DNA of 64,000 bases from Ampelocalamus luodianensis (Eukaryota > Streptophyta > Magnoliopsida > Poales > Poaceae), in assembly GCA_036346255.1 (NCBI GenBank), contig CM070620.1, forward strand, positions 13,752,671 to 13,816,670, given 5' to 3'. The translations under genes and the position numbers were made by a program. The notes beneath the pieces were generated by a model. That model was not told where the DNA came from, made no database searches, and worked only from the letters and a program-made list of their open reading frames with translations. Shown piece by piece: positions 35,333-44,350 of this stretch (position 1 is the stretch's first letter; each line of letters starts with the position of its first letter).

Positions 35333-36193
35333 TCAAGAGGCTGGATCCTGAGGGAGAAAAGGCGCGGGATCCTGAGAGGCAGGAGCCAGAGGAGGTGAAG
35401 CAACTGGAGCCTGAGACACTGGAATCCCACTGGAGTGAGAAGTCCCTGCTGCAGGAGTTGTGCGACGTCGAGTGTAGCGCTGAGGAGTCGATAGCAGTTG
35501 TTCCATAGAATCAACTCTCTCTGTCAGGACTGCCAGTCTATTTTGTGTCTCAATCTGAAATTCTCTATATTCTGCTCTCATTTCCTGCTGGGTGACCTTA
35601 AGTTGTAGGAGGTTGTTTAGGATCAAAGTATGATTTCTGAGTATCTGAGCTAAAGATTCTTGACTTTGAGTAACATTTGCAGCTGCAACATCTGGAGCAA
35701 TTTCTTCTTGCTGTGCTTGTTGTGCTTGAAAACGAATGGGGGGATTTTCTCTGGGTTTATAAAACTTATGGGGTGATCCCAAACCACCCTGATACTCAAT
35801 CTTACTAAGAATTAGGGCCATGATGTAAGGAGCATGATAAATCCTCTTTACCCTGTCATTCTTAGAAGAGACAATCCCCCTGATGATGACATCCACAACA
35901 TCAAACTTTCTCCCATGGGAGATATTGTCAAGGATATTCCATGCATGTCCTCGAATAGCATCAAAGTTACCACTCTTGGGAAGAAAAGTATGATTAATAA
36001 TCCTATTAATCAAATCGGGAATAGGTAGCAAGCCATAAATTTTCCTCGGAGTGTACCGACATTCGATCATAAAACTCGTCTGTGCAGAACGAGTAGAGCC
36101 GGTCCACAAAAGCTTATCCCAAATTCCGAATGTATCCTCGACACGCTCAAAATCAACCTTAGTGCACTCCACATAACGTGTAATCGCATCCAC
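35333..36193 (-). CDS. Sirevirus downstream ORF (putative plant transposon protein domain)
   Basis: A 286-codon open frame. Residues 1-130 (VECTKVDFERVEDTFGIWD, CRYTPRKIYGLLPIPDLIN, HGRKFDVVDVIIRGI) match the globular domain commonly annotated as a plant transposon protein in grass retroelements. Residues about 150-235 are Gln-rich and heptad-like, a likely coiled coil (NLLQLKVTQQEMRAEYREF). The C-terminus is Pro/Ala/Ser-rich with repeated ASQDPAPF-type motifs. It lies after pol in the same strand, where Sireviruses carry an env-like ORF, but I see no signal peptide or membrane segment. Similarity extends upstream (YDEEIIRQFYATL at about 36250) across a frame break, so this is only part of the original ORF. 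The role is unknown. Confidence 0.7.
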   Translation of the reverse strand: MDAITRYVECTKVDFERVEDTFGIWDKLLWTGSTRSAQTSFMIECRYTPRKIYGLLPIPDLINRIINHTFLPKSGNFDAIRGHAWNILDNISHGRKFDVVDVIIRGIVSSKNDRVKRIYHAPYIMALILSKIEYQGGLGSPHKFYKPRENPPIRFQAQQAQQEEIAPDVAAANVTQSQESLAQILRNHTLILNNLLQLKVTQQEMRAEYREFQIETQNRLAVLTERVDSMEQLLSTPQRYTRRRTTPAAGTSHSSGIPVSQAPVASPPLAPASQDPAPFLPQDPAS

Positions 36194-37687
36194 TTCAATT
36201 TCTTGAAATCAGAGATACATACAAAGTGGCATAGAACTGCCTTATGATCTCTTCATCATAGTCATTTCGAGGCCACAAAATCATGAAGACCAACTTGTTT
36301 AAAAAGACGATACACTCCATCATATTTTTCTAGGGAGTTTATGTGTGACCACTTTATGCATTTATGATTCAGAAATTTTCTCGTGATGATCATAAATTTG
36401 CTCATACACTTGCTCCGGAACTTGGTGTGGAATCGGGATTGATTGAGTTGGAGGCGAGATATTGATCTTTGTGTCTCAAAATTGCATAATCATCACCGAT
36501 ATGAGCCCGAGATCAACTGAGGTTCTTCTAGATCTTCCATCTCCTCATCCGATTGAGCTCGACTTCTTCTTCGTGTCGCTCGTAATCGTAACTCGACTCA
36601 TGAGGAAGAGATCCTTCCTCACTTTCAGAGCCATCCGCCGCAGCCATTTTCCCTTGCTCGATGGATCATCAATAGGGTCTCAGGAGGTTGAGTGGAAGAT
36701 TGCCTCGACGAGTTCCAAATCTTGTCCTTGGCATCTTTACAAAGAGAGGATAGGTTACAAGGAGTTCAAAAGATCAAGGAATCTGAAGATAATTTGAATG
36801 GAATGATTATCTGTTTCACAAGAAAATCGGTAGTACCGCAAGTCCTCACCAGAGTACCGAGGTGCGGTAGTACCGCCATTTCCTGGCCGGTATTACCGTA
36901 TCCCGGTAGTTCCGCACTTATGAACACGGTAGTACCGCTTTTACAGACTGCGACCTAGGGCAAACGATTTAACCAAAAATTGATGTTTCTATTGGATTTG
37001 AATCCAAGAAATGGATGTAATATCATCATTAAACATCAATAATGTTATATTGCCCAAAAGGATTCGCACAAATCAACCACATTTCAAATTACCAAAAAAG
37101 AGACCTAGGGTTTGATTCAACCGGTAAAACGAGGATTTAAGGAAGTTTTACCTTGAGAGATGGAGGAGTTAAACCCTAGATATGCAAGGATTCACAAGGA
37201 TTTGGGATTCAGCCGAGTAAGGGAGGGATTTGGCCGAGAGGATTTTCGGGAGAGAGAGAGAGAGGGAGAGAGAAAAAGAAGAGAGGCACGGGAGAAAAGT
37301 GACCTCTGGGGGTTACTTTTCTTTCGAAACTGATGCGGTAGTTCCGCCCTTTGGCCGCCGGTAATACCGCAAAGTGGTAGTACCGTGGTTTTTGTGCTGG
37401 TAGTACCGCACTGCGGTCATACCGCACCTAACCCGCCGGTAATACCGATTATCCTGGAACTTCAAAAACAGTTCTGGATAAGGATGGGATGGGATTATTT
37501 GCAAATGACCCTTAGTTTTGCAATCAATTAAGAGTCATTAAGGATCATTATGCATAGAATAGACTAATGTCTATATGAGAACATAATTTTTATGAACATA
37601 GATAATCGTTATAATATTTTGAAAATAATTTTCTTACAAAAGCTTTTGAATAACACCAAATCAAACAAAATGCATGAGGCGAAAGTT

Positions 37688-38404
37688 TTAACCAACGTTT
37701 GAATAGTCTATGACATTTAATTCATTTCTCAATTTGCAAAAACGGCCTTCATCTAGAGGTTTGGTGAAAATGTCCGCTAATTGATCTTCGGTTCGGATGT
37801 GGCTAATTTTAATATCTCCCTTGCCCACATGATCTCTCAAGAAATGGTGGCGAATGTCGATATGCTTGGTTCTTGAGTGTTGGACAGGATAATTTGCTAT
37901 TTTCACCGCACTATCATTATCACACAAAAGAGGCATTTTATCAATTTTAATTCCATAATCCATCAAGGTTTGCCTCATCCATAGCAATTGAGCACAACAA
38001 CTTCCCGCGGAAACATATTCGGCTTCGGCGGTGGATAAAGCTACGGAATTTTGTTTCTTGGATGACCAAGATACTAAGGATCTCCCTAAGAATTGACAAC
38101 TCCCCGAGGTGCTTTTTCTATCCACTTTGCAACCCGCATAATCGTAGTCCGAGTATCCAATTAAATCAAACTTAGCACCTTTAGGAAACCATAGGCCAAT
38201 ACTAGAGGAATGCTTTAAATATCTTAGTATTCTTTTTACGGCCATTAAATGGCACTCTTTTGGAGATGCTTGAAACCGTGTACACATGCAAACACTAAAC
38301 ATGATATCGGGCCTAGATGCGGTGAGATAAAGTAAACTACCAATCATAAACCTATAAAGCTTTAAATCTACCAATTTACCTCCCTCATTAAGGTCGAGAT
38401 ACAT
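37688..38404 (-). pseudogene. Copia pol C-terminal fragment (RNase H)
   Basis: A 238-codon intact end of a copia polyprotein: the RT-RNase H connection (FMIGSLLYLTASRPDIMFSV, VKRILRYLKHS), then RNase H with GYSDYDYAGCKVDRKSTSG, ALSTAEAEYVSAG and LLCDNDSAVKIA, ending ADIFTKPLDEGRF. The acidic RNase H residues are present. Everything upstream of MYLDLNEGG is lost, with a stop four codons before the similarity begins, so this is a truncated relic. Confidence 0.93.
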
Positions 38405-38817
38405 ACATTCAAGATGTTAGAATAAATAGTAGTATGTACGTACGTATATTGTATACATAAAGATGTACGTACGTTAATCGTAGGCTGCATAGGTCCTCCA
38501 TGGACTGAGGAGAGCTCGCGGCCACACGGCCGACGATGTCGACGACGACATCGTGAGAAAGAGCGCGATCACCGACCTCCTCGCCTTGGTGTCGGCTCGA
38601 TCGCTCGCATGCTCACCTTGGCGATTGACGTACTCAAAACCGTGAGACGAAGAGCGATGGGAGGAGTTTAATCTTCAGTGAATTATTCCGTCTTATATAA
38701 AGAATTAGGAGTAACTGGCACGTGAGACGAAGAGACACATGTATCGTCGGCGCGCGAGACGAAGAGACGGTTGTCAGATGGTGAAGAGACACATCGCGCG
38801 GAGAAGAGGTTGGATAT
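38405..38817. other. Unidentified sequence at the Sirevirus breakpoint
   Basis: Starts near TGTTAGAATAAATAGTAG, which resembles an LTR start, but no partner was found. GC-rich (38500-38640) with no recognised protein. Confidence 0.35.
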
Positions 38818-39247
38818 CACGACGACTCTAAATAAAACCGCTCGTGATAATAATATCACGACGGTTATTTAATAGAGCCGTCGTGATAGTAGCTTATCAC
38901 GACGGTTTAAAATTAAAACCGTATGTGATACTTCACGACGGTTTTATTTACAAACCGCTCGCGATAAGTTGTCCTCATCACGATTTGTTCATATTACGAA
39001 CCGCCCGTGATACTTCACGACGGTTCTTAATATGCACCGCTCGTGATATGTCCTCATCACGACGGTTCTTTTACCAACCGTCGGAAGTATCACAACGGTT
39101 GGTAATAAGAACCGCTCGTGATGAGGACATATCACGACGAGTTCCTCGCACGATTCCAAAGGGAACCGTATGTATAAGTTCAACACAGACGGCTCCTTTG
39201 GAACCGTCTGTGATGAGGTGTCTGCTATTGTCTGTTTTGTAGTAGTG
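38818..39247. mobile_element. Right terminus of a CACTA (En/Spm) element
   Basis: The block ends TTTTGTAGTAGTG at 39247, the reverse of the CACTACTACAAAA type of CACTA end. The preceding 400 bases are subterminal repeats: at least ten inverted/direct copies of ATCACGACGGTT and AACCGCTCGTGAT. The other end was not found, so the element is truncated or its partner lies elsewhere. The same family begins again at 63880. Confidence 0.82.
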
Positions 39248-39822
39248 ACAGACCACTACGATCCAGTGAGGAAAATGACCATCCCCCATCTGTGCGTAGC
39301 CCTGCAGGTCATGACCAGTGGAAAATTCCCAATCGTCCTGAACTGGAGGGTGCACAACATGGGGACGCTGAAGCAGGTCCTAGAGAACGAATGCGTCTTC
39401 TTCGTAATAAAGTAATTGGAGTTTTAGGATGGTGAAAGCTCGCCACTGGCAACATTGATAGAGCCGGTAAGAATCTCTCACCACCCACAACATGCGGCAT
39501 TTTTTTACCGCTGTACAACGTCTGACGTGCAGCCTTATTTTATCATGTGTATGCAAGAGAAGGGGGGACGAGTACAAGGCCTTATTTTATGGTAAACAAT
39601 AACATTTATTGGATCAACAACATGTCACCATTTTTTCGTAGAAAAACCTAGCACCCTGAATATCACGGTCCCATCTTCCTCACCTAAACGACAATAAAAC
39701 CTTTTAAATAACGGCATGGGCAAGCATGGACTACCAAGCCACGCGCAGCGTGGCGCCCAGGCTACGGTCTACATGCAGAATAATCTAGTCAGCACACGAG
39801 CGCTATATATATATGCACTGTA
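39248..39822. other. Intergenic stretch, no gene recognised
   Basis: A short plus-strand open frame (to 39415) runs out of the CACTA end but matches nothing I know. The rest has no structure I can name. Confidence 0.4.
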
Positions 39823-41675
39823 TGTCCCTGAACTTACGAGGTTTTATCACTTAGCTCCCTGAAGTTACATTTTTACTTTCTCAGCCCTATGAACTTGTAA
39901 GGGTGTGCCACTTAGCTCCCTGAATTTGTATTTTACTTTCTCCCCCTGAACTTGCGAGGTTGTGCCACTTAGCTCCCTGAACTTGCTTTGAAGTGAAGTT
40001 CATCGGATACAATGCCAGCGAGTTTGTCCCCTTCGAGTCTAGTGGACTTGTTGTCGCCCCTTTCGGCCATGTTTGTCGTCTCTGTAACACCCTAGCTCAG
40101 CATTGAGCCTGGAATGCTACTAAAATTAAACTAAACTAAGACCAATTACAAATTTTTCGGCAATACCTCCTTTGTATAGTCAGCTATACCGAGGTCCCAA
40201 CAATAAAACATGGCATTTATCAATATCTTCATAATCAGGTTCATTCAAGCATGCAGGATAATCTCATAAATATAACCAAAATTTGCTATTCTCATTATTA
40301 CGCTTAATCAAACCAAAACATCCATAAATAATTCTTAAGATTGAGTGGTAGTGCGTGCATCCAAACATCTACTCCCTCCCATGCATGCGGGTCTTACCAG
40401 TTGTACCTAAAACACATCAAAGCAAGAGTGAGCCCAAAGACTCAGCAAGTACCAACAAGGCTAAGCAAGTTATCATTCATAGCATGAATAATCCAAGATA
40501 AACAATGCACCAAAGTATAGCCTTCATCCTCATGTGAATGCAACCAATGCAATGCACCTTTTCAACTTTATCTCTTTTCGCATTTTACCGGTAATGCGGG
40601 GTACACAACCGTCGTTGTATACCCTTGCCTGTGCCCTCTGGCACAGGGACCAAAAGCCTATACACCCGCATGCATGGGAGGGAGTAGATGTTTGGATGCA
40701 CGCACTACCACTCAATCTTAAGAATTATTTATGGATGTTTTGAGTTTCAGATTAACTGTAATAATGAGAATAGCAAATTTTGGTTATGTTTATGAGATTA
40801 TCCTGCATGCTTGAATGAACCTGATTATGAAGATATTGATAAATGCCATGTTTAATTGTTGGGACCTCGGTATAGCTGACTATACAAAGGAGGTATTGCC
40901 GAAAAATTTGTAATTGGTCTTAGTTTAGTTTAGTTTAGTTTAATTTTAGTAGCATTCCAGGCTCAATGCTGAGCTGGGGTGTTACAGTCTCCATCACCTC
41001 ACGCCGATAAAATGGATTCTTCAGGCCCGGGAATGCACCGTGCTCGCGTATTCATCGGAGCTCCACCGTCGCAGCTTGCCGCCGCCCTCGCTCTTGCCTC
41101 CTATGAGTCGGTCGTGAGAGAGAGAAGTACATTCCTAGTGACAGAGCACAAGCTACTCACCCTCCACAAAGTCTATTTGGTCGTTTGCTAACAAAAAAGA
41201 CTGAGCTGGCAAATCACCGTGAAAGAGAGAGAAGTATTGTGCCCCTGCTCTGGCACTGGGAATGTACTTCTCTCACACACGGCCGACTTAGAGGAGGCAA
41301 GGGCGAGGGCAGCGACAAGCTGTGACAGTGGAGCTCCGACAAAGATGCAAGCACAGTGTGTTCCTAGGCCCGAAGAATCCATTTTTGTCTGCGTGAGGTG
41401 ATAGGGACGATGAACATGGTCGGAACGGGGTGGCGACGAGTCAACTGAACTCAGAGGGGACGAAGTCGCCGGCATCGCATCCAACGAACTTCGCTTCAAC
41501 ACAAGTTCCGGGAGCTAAGTGGCACAACCTCGCAAGTTCAAGGGGCTGAGAAAGTGAAATACAAGTGCAGGTAGCTAAGTGACACAACCTCGCAAGTTCA
41601 GGGGGCTGAGAAAGTAAAATATAAGTTCAGAGAGCTAAGTAGCACAACCTCGTAAGTTCAAAGACCTATTGTGCA
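39823..41675. mobile_element. Outer foldback (palindromic) element
   Basis: Without its nested insertion it is about 950 bases, nearly all inverted repeat. Each outer arm has three direct copies of a CCCTGAACTTGCGAGGTTGT-type unit followed by GCCACTTAGCT. Inner arms (for example GGAGCTCCACCGTCGCAGC against GCTGTGACAGTGGAGCTCC) also pair. The tip is near 41210. No transposase; ends are approximate. Confidence 0.8.
40083..40986. mobile_element. Nested inverted-repeat element with LTR-like ends
   Basis: It begins TGTAACACCCTAGCTCAGC and ends GCTGAGCTGGGGTGTTACA, and about 310 bases of each arm are near-identical in inverse. An exact 5-bp duplication GTCTC flanks it (40078-40082 and 40987-40991). 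TGTAACACC is a frequent start of gypsy LTRs and a 5-bp duplication suits integrase. The centre (about 280 bases) is unpaired. Confidence 0.88.
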
Positions 41676-41682
41676 ATTTTTC

Positions 41683-41701
41683 TCTCTCTCTCTCTCTCTC
41701 C
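41683..41701. repeat. (TC)n microsatellite
   Basis: About nine TC units directly after the foldback element. Confidence 0.9.
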
Positions 41702-42605
41702 GTATATGTAGGTAACGTTCATTATCAAATAACATGCAGATTGGTGGAAATGTAATTGCAAGCCTTCAAGGAAACATAATGAAACTTAATGGTGAAGTTG
41801 ATACAGAAGTAACCTGCTAGGCTGCTACAAGATCCTTTCTAGCACGCAGAGAAACTTGCAACTTATCGTCGGCCCATTCCATTGAATGTGCAGGTCTACT
41901 CCATATCGTCAAATCAAGAAAATTCAAGCACTTTTTTAAGTAAAGCAGCTAAGCAAGAGATCGCTTCGTGCTTCCGACGGACAATCTTTACAAAGCAACC
42001 ATCTTGAAAATCAAAATACAAAGACATGGAGCATCTAGAACAAGAAACATAAGATCCAAGCAGATTCTTACTCAAAATGAGGTACACTGTGATAATCATG
42101 CATACAGCAATTTCCTGAGAGAAAATAACCTTTTTGATTGAGAAACAAGTACAACTCAGAATGAACACATGCATGGCTTGAAATATTCTGAAGGATGAAG
42201 ATTGTCAAGAACGTCTGCACAACCCTCCTGAAAGATCTGATCATGGCCAAAATTACTAAGTAGATACAGACCATGCATGAACATCCGAAGGTGATCAACA
42301 ATTCCAAGGTGGCCACTTGATTATGGAGTACGCTTAGCTGAAAACCCATAGTTACCACGCGGTCGACGTGGTCAGCAATCTCAAACTTTGATAAACCAAT
42401 GAAGAAACCCATAGTTCATAAAGCTCATTACAGGGGGTCGGGAAACGGAGTGGGGGCGTGGCAGAGACGGGCGCGGGTCGTGCGCGACGACACGGGGATG
42501 TCGGGGTGGTTGGAGGCGCCCGTTAGCGAAGCTCGGGCGTGGGCAACAATGGCGGCGGCGCGAGAATCTCGCGTGGAGAAGACGACAGGGAGGACGAAGG
42601 GTACG
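41702..42605. other. Intergenic stretch, no gene recognised
   Basis: A 114-codon minus-strand frame (42412-42068) shows no known motif and no flanking exon structure. The region turns GC-rich after 42420. Confidence 0.4.
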
Positions 42606-42609
42606 GGCC

Positions 42610-42850
42610 GTTGGATTTCGGTCCAACGGTCAAGATCGTTAGCGGTGACGTGGAAGACAATGGGGTGCGCGACTCGTTGGATTTTGATCCAACGGTCGAG
42701 ATTGCGTTGTGCGAGAGAGAGAGGGAAAGGGGCACGGCGGCGGTTGGATTTCAATCCAACGGTGGAGATAAGAGGGTGTGGCGCTGTGGGCCGGTGCGGG
42801 CCACACGCGGGAATGGGTTTTGGGCCGAGGCTTTGGGTTTCGACCCAAAG
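42610..42850. repeat. Array of spaced 18-bp palindromes
   Basis: GTTGGATTTCGGTCCAAC, GTTGGATTTTGATCCAAC and GTTGGATTTCAATCCAAC occur at 42610, 42676 and 42743 (spacing 66-67), each followed by GGT. TTTGGGTTTCGACCCAAA follows at 42833. Each is an inverted repeat of about 7-8 bases around a short spacer. Confidence 0.8.
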
Positions 42851-43159
42851 TGGGTTTAGGTTTTTCTTTTGATTTTCTTATTTGTTTTAAATTCTGATAA
42901 TTCAATTAGGCTTTAGAAAATAGCAAAATAATTCAAAAAATTATGGAAAAATTCACAGAAATTTTCTTATTTATTTTGGACACGACATTTCCTCGGAGAA
43001 AGGGGTTACATGGCACGTAGGACAACGAACCGAGGACGGTACACGCATGCCTTTAGAGAATTGGAAATACATGGGATATGTAGACGAATAGGGTAGAACT
43101 ACTGAGTGGAACGTGGCCATTTGCCCTTGCGCCCGGGCCGCGTTGTACTCGCTTGCGCC

Positions 43160-43849
43160 TTAGCTCGCCGCGATGGCCCTCTTCCGCTCCCTCTCAGCCT
43201 CCCGTCGCCTCACATGCTCACGCACCTGCTCCTCGCGCTGCCTGTCCCGCCTACCTTGCTCGGCCTGCTCAGCTTTCAACTCTTTGAGGCGCCTTTCACG
43301 GGTCTCGATGTCCTCCCTGGCCTAGCTCTTCCGTCTCAGCAACCACCACATGTTATAAGGGTGGATCTTGTCGTCGATCCACTGGTGGAAGTCGCACAGG
43401 GGTGGCGGACACTGCGGTGGGTAAAGAGAGTTCGTTACGCCGTTACAGGAAGAAAAATAGCATTGTACCCCAAAATAAGGTATCATTACCGGCTACCTGT
43501 CGGTGTAGTCCACGGCGTAGTTTGGGCAGCACCAATAGCACTGCCCAATGGTCCACTCATCGGTTGATTTGACGCACTTGCAGGCGTCCCGACACTAGCA
43601 TAGGGGTGGCGCCACCCCTATCGGGGGGCCTTCCGGAGGGCGTTCCGCGGGCATAGGTGGGGGGTCGTGGCTCGACCCAGAATCATTGGACGTACTACGA
43701 GGCAGCTTCCTCAGATCCACCAGTTCCGGAAAAGTTTGGTGCGTGAAAGGCTGCTGACTAGTGGCATGATGGCGAGCGTCGGTCTCATGGGGAGACACCT
43801 AGTCCTTCAAAAGCTTGCGAATTTTCTCTCATTCCTTCTCATTGTCCAT
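43160..43849 (-). pseudogene. GRF zinc-finger protein with coiled-coil tail, decayed
   Basis: Exon A (about 43849-43497) ends in a GRF-type half-finger: CRDACKCVKSTDEW, then IGQCYWCCPNYA. Exon B (43411-43160) carries the second half (LCDFHQWIDDKI) and a long charged helix (EDIETRERRLKEL, REEQVREHVRRREAERER), a clear coiled coil, ending IAAS. There are in-frame stops before CRDACKC, in exon B (RKS-stop-ARED) and near the N-terminus, and the exon junction is out of frame. The ATG at 43849 lies about 50 bases below a TATA box. It is downstream of the PMD pseudogene on the same strand, separated by a tandem array. Finger identity is by pattern, with moderate certainty. Confidence 0.65.
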
Positions 43850-43897
43850 GTTTTCTACTTGGTGGTGCTACTGTGGAGATGTTGGATGAGTTGCGCT

Positions 43898-43908
43898 GTA
43901 TTTATAGC
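43898..43908 (-). promoter_or_regulatory. TATA box of the GRF pseudogene
   Basis: GCTATAAATAC on the minus strand, 49 bases upstream of the ATG at 43849 and directly downstream of the 62-bp tandem array. Confidence 0.55.
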
Positions 43909-43929
43909 TAGAGCAGATGGAGACGTAGC

Positions 43930-44350
43930 CGGGGCTCTCGTCTTGGTAAAAGATGTCTCGTCGGGTCACGTTCTCAAAAAAAGCTGCCTCATCGGGTCAC
44001 ATCGTGCAGAAAAGCTAGCTCGTTTGGTCACATCCTCACAAAAAGCTGGCTCATCGGGTCACATCGTCCTGAAAAGCTAGCTGGTTTGGTCACGTCCTCA
44101 GAAAAAGCTAGCTCATCGGGTCACATCGTCCTGAAAAGCTAGCTGGTTTGGTCACATCCTCAAAAAAAGCTGGCTGATCGGGTCACATCGTGCAGAAAAG
44201 CTAGCTTGTTTGGCCACGTCCTCAGAAAAAGTTGGCTCATCGGGTCACATCGTCCTAAAAAGCTAGCTCGTCTGGTCACGTCCTCAGAAAAAGCTGGCTC
44301 ATCGGGTCACATCGTCCTAAAAAGCTAGCTCGTTTGCCGACGTCGTTGGG
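43930..44350. repeat. Precise 62-bp tandem array, about 6.5 copies
   Basis: The motif ATCGGGTCACATCGT recurs at 43991, 44053, 44115, 44177, 44239 and 44301, exactly 62 bases apart, alternating with a related GTTTGGTCACGTCCTC half-unit. The array fills the gap between the end of the PMD pseudogene and the promoter of the GRF pseudogene. Confidence 0.95.

Larger units (their letters stand above)
33360..38404 (-). mobile_element. Sirevirus-type copia retrotransposon, 5'-truncated
   Basis: On the minus strand the order is pol (RNase H end) at 38404-37688, a downstream extra ORF at 36193-35333, purine tracts, then a 3' LTR at 34849-33360. The purine tracts are typical Sirevirus signatures: GCCAAAGGGGGAGAAG (35296-35312 region) and AAAAAGGGGGAGATTG directly before the LTR. 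The 5' half (5' LTR, gag, protease, integrase, most of RT) is missing; similarity ends at about 38404. Confidence 0.88.

Noticed and set aside
39248..39415. A coding exon running out of the CACTA end
   Set aside because: A short open frame with no known similarity, and the CACTA terminus lies inside it.
43930..44350. CRISPR-like spacing of the 62-bp array
   Set aside because: Repeats are contiguous without unique spacers, and the genome is a plant nuclear one.
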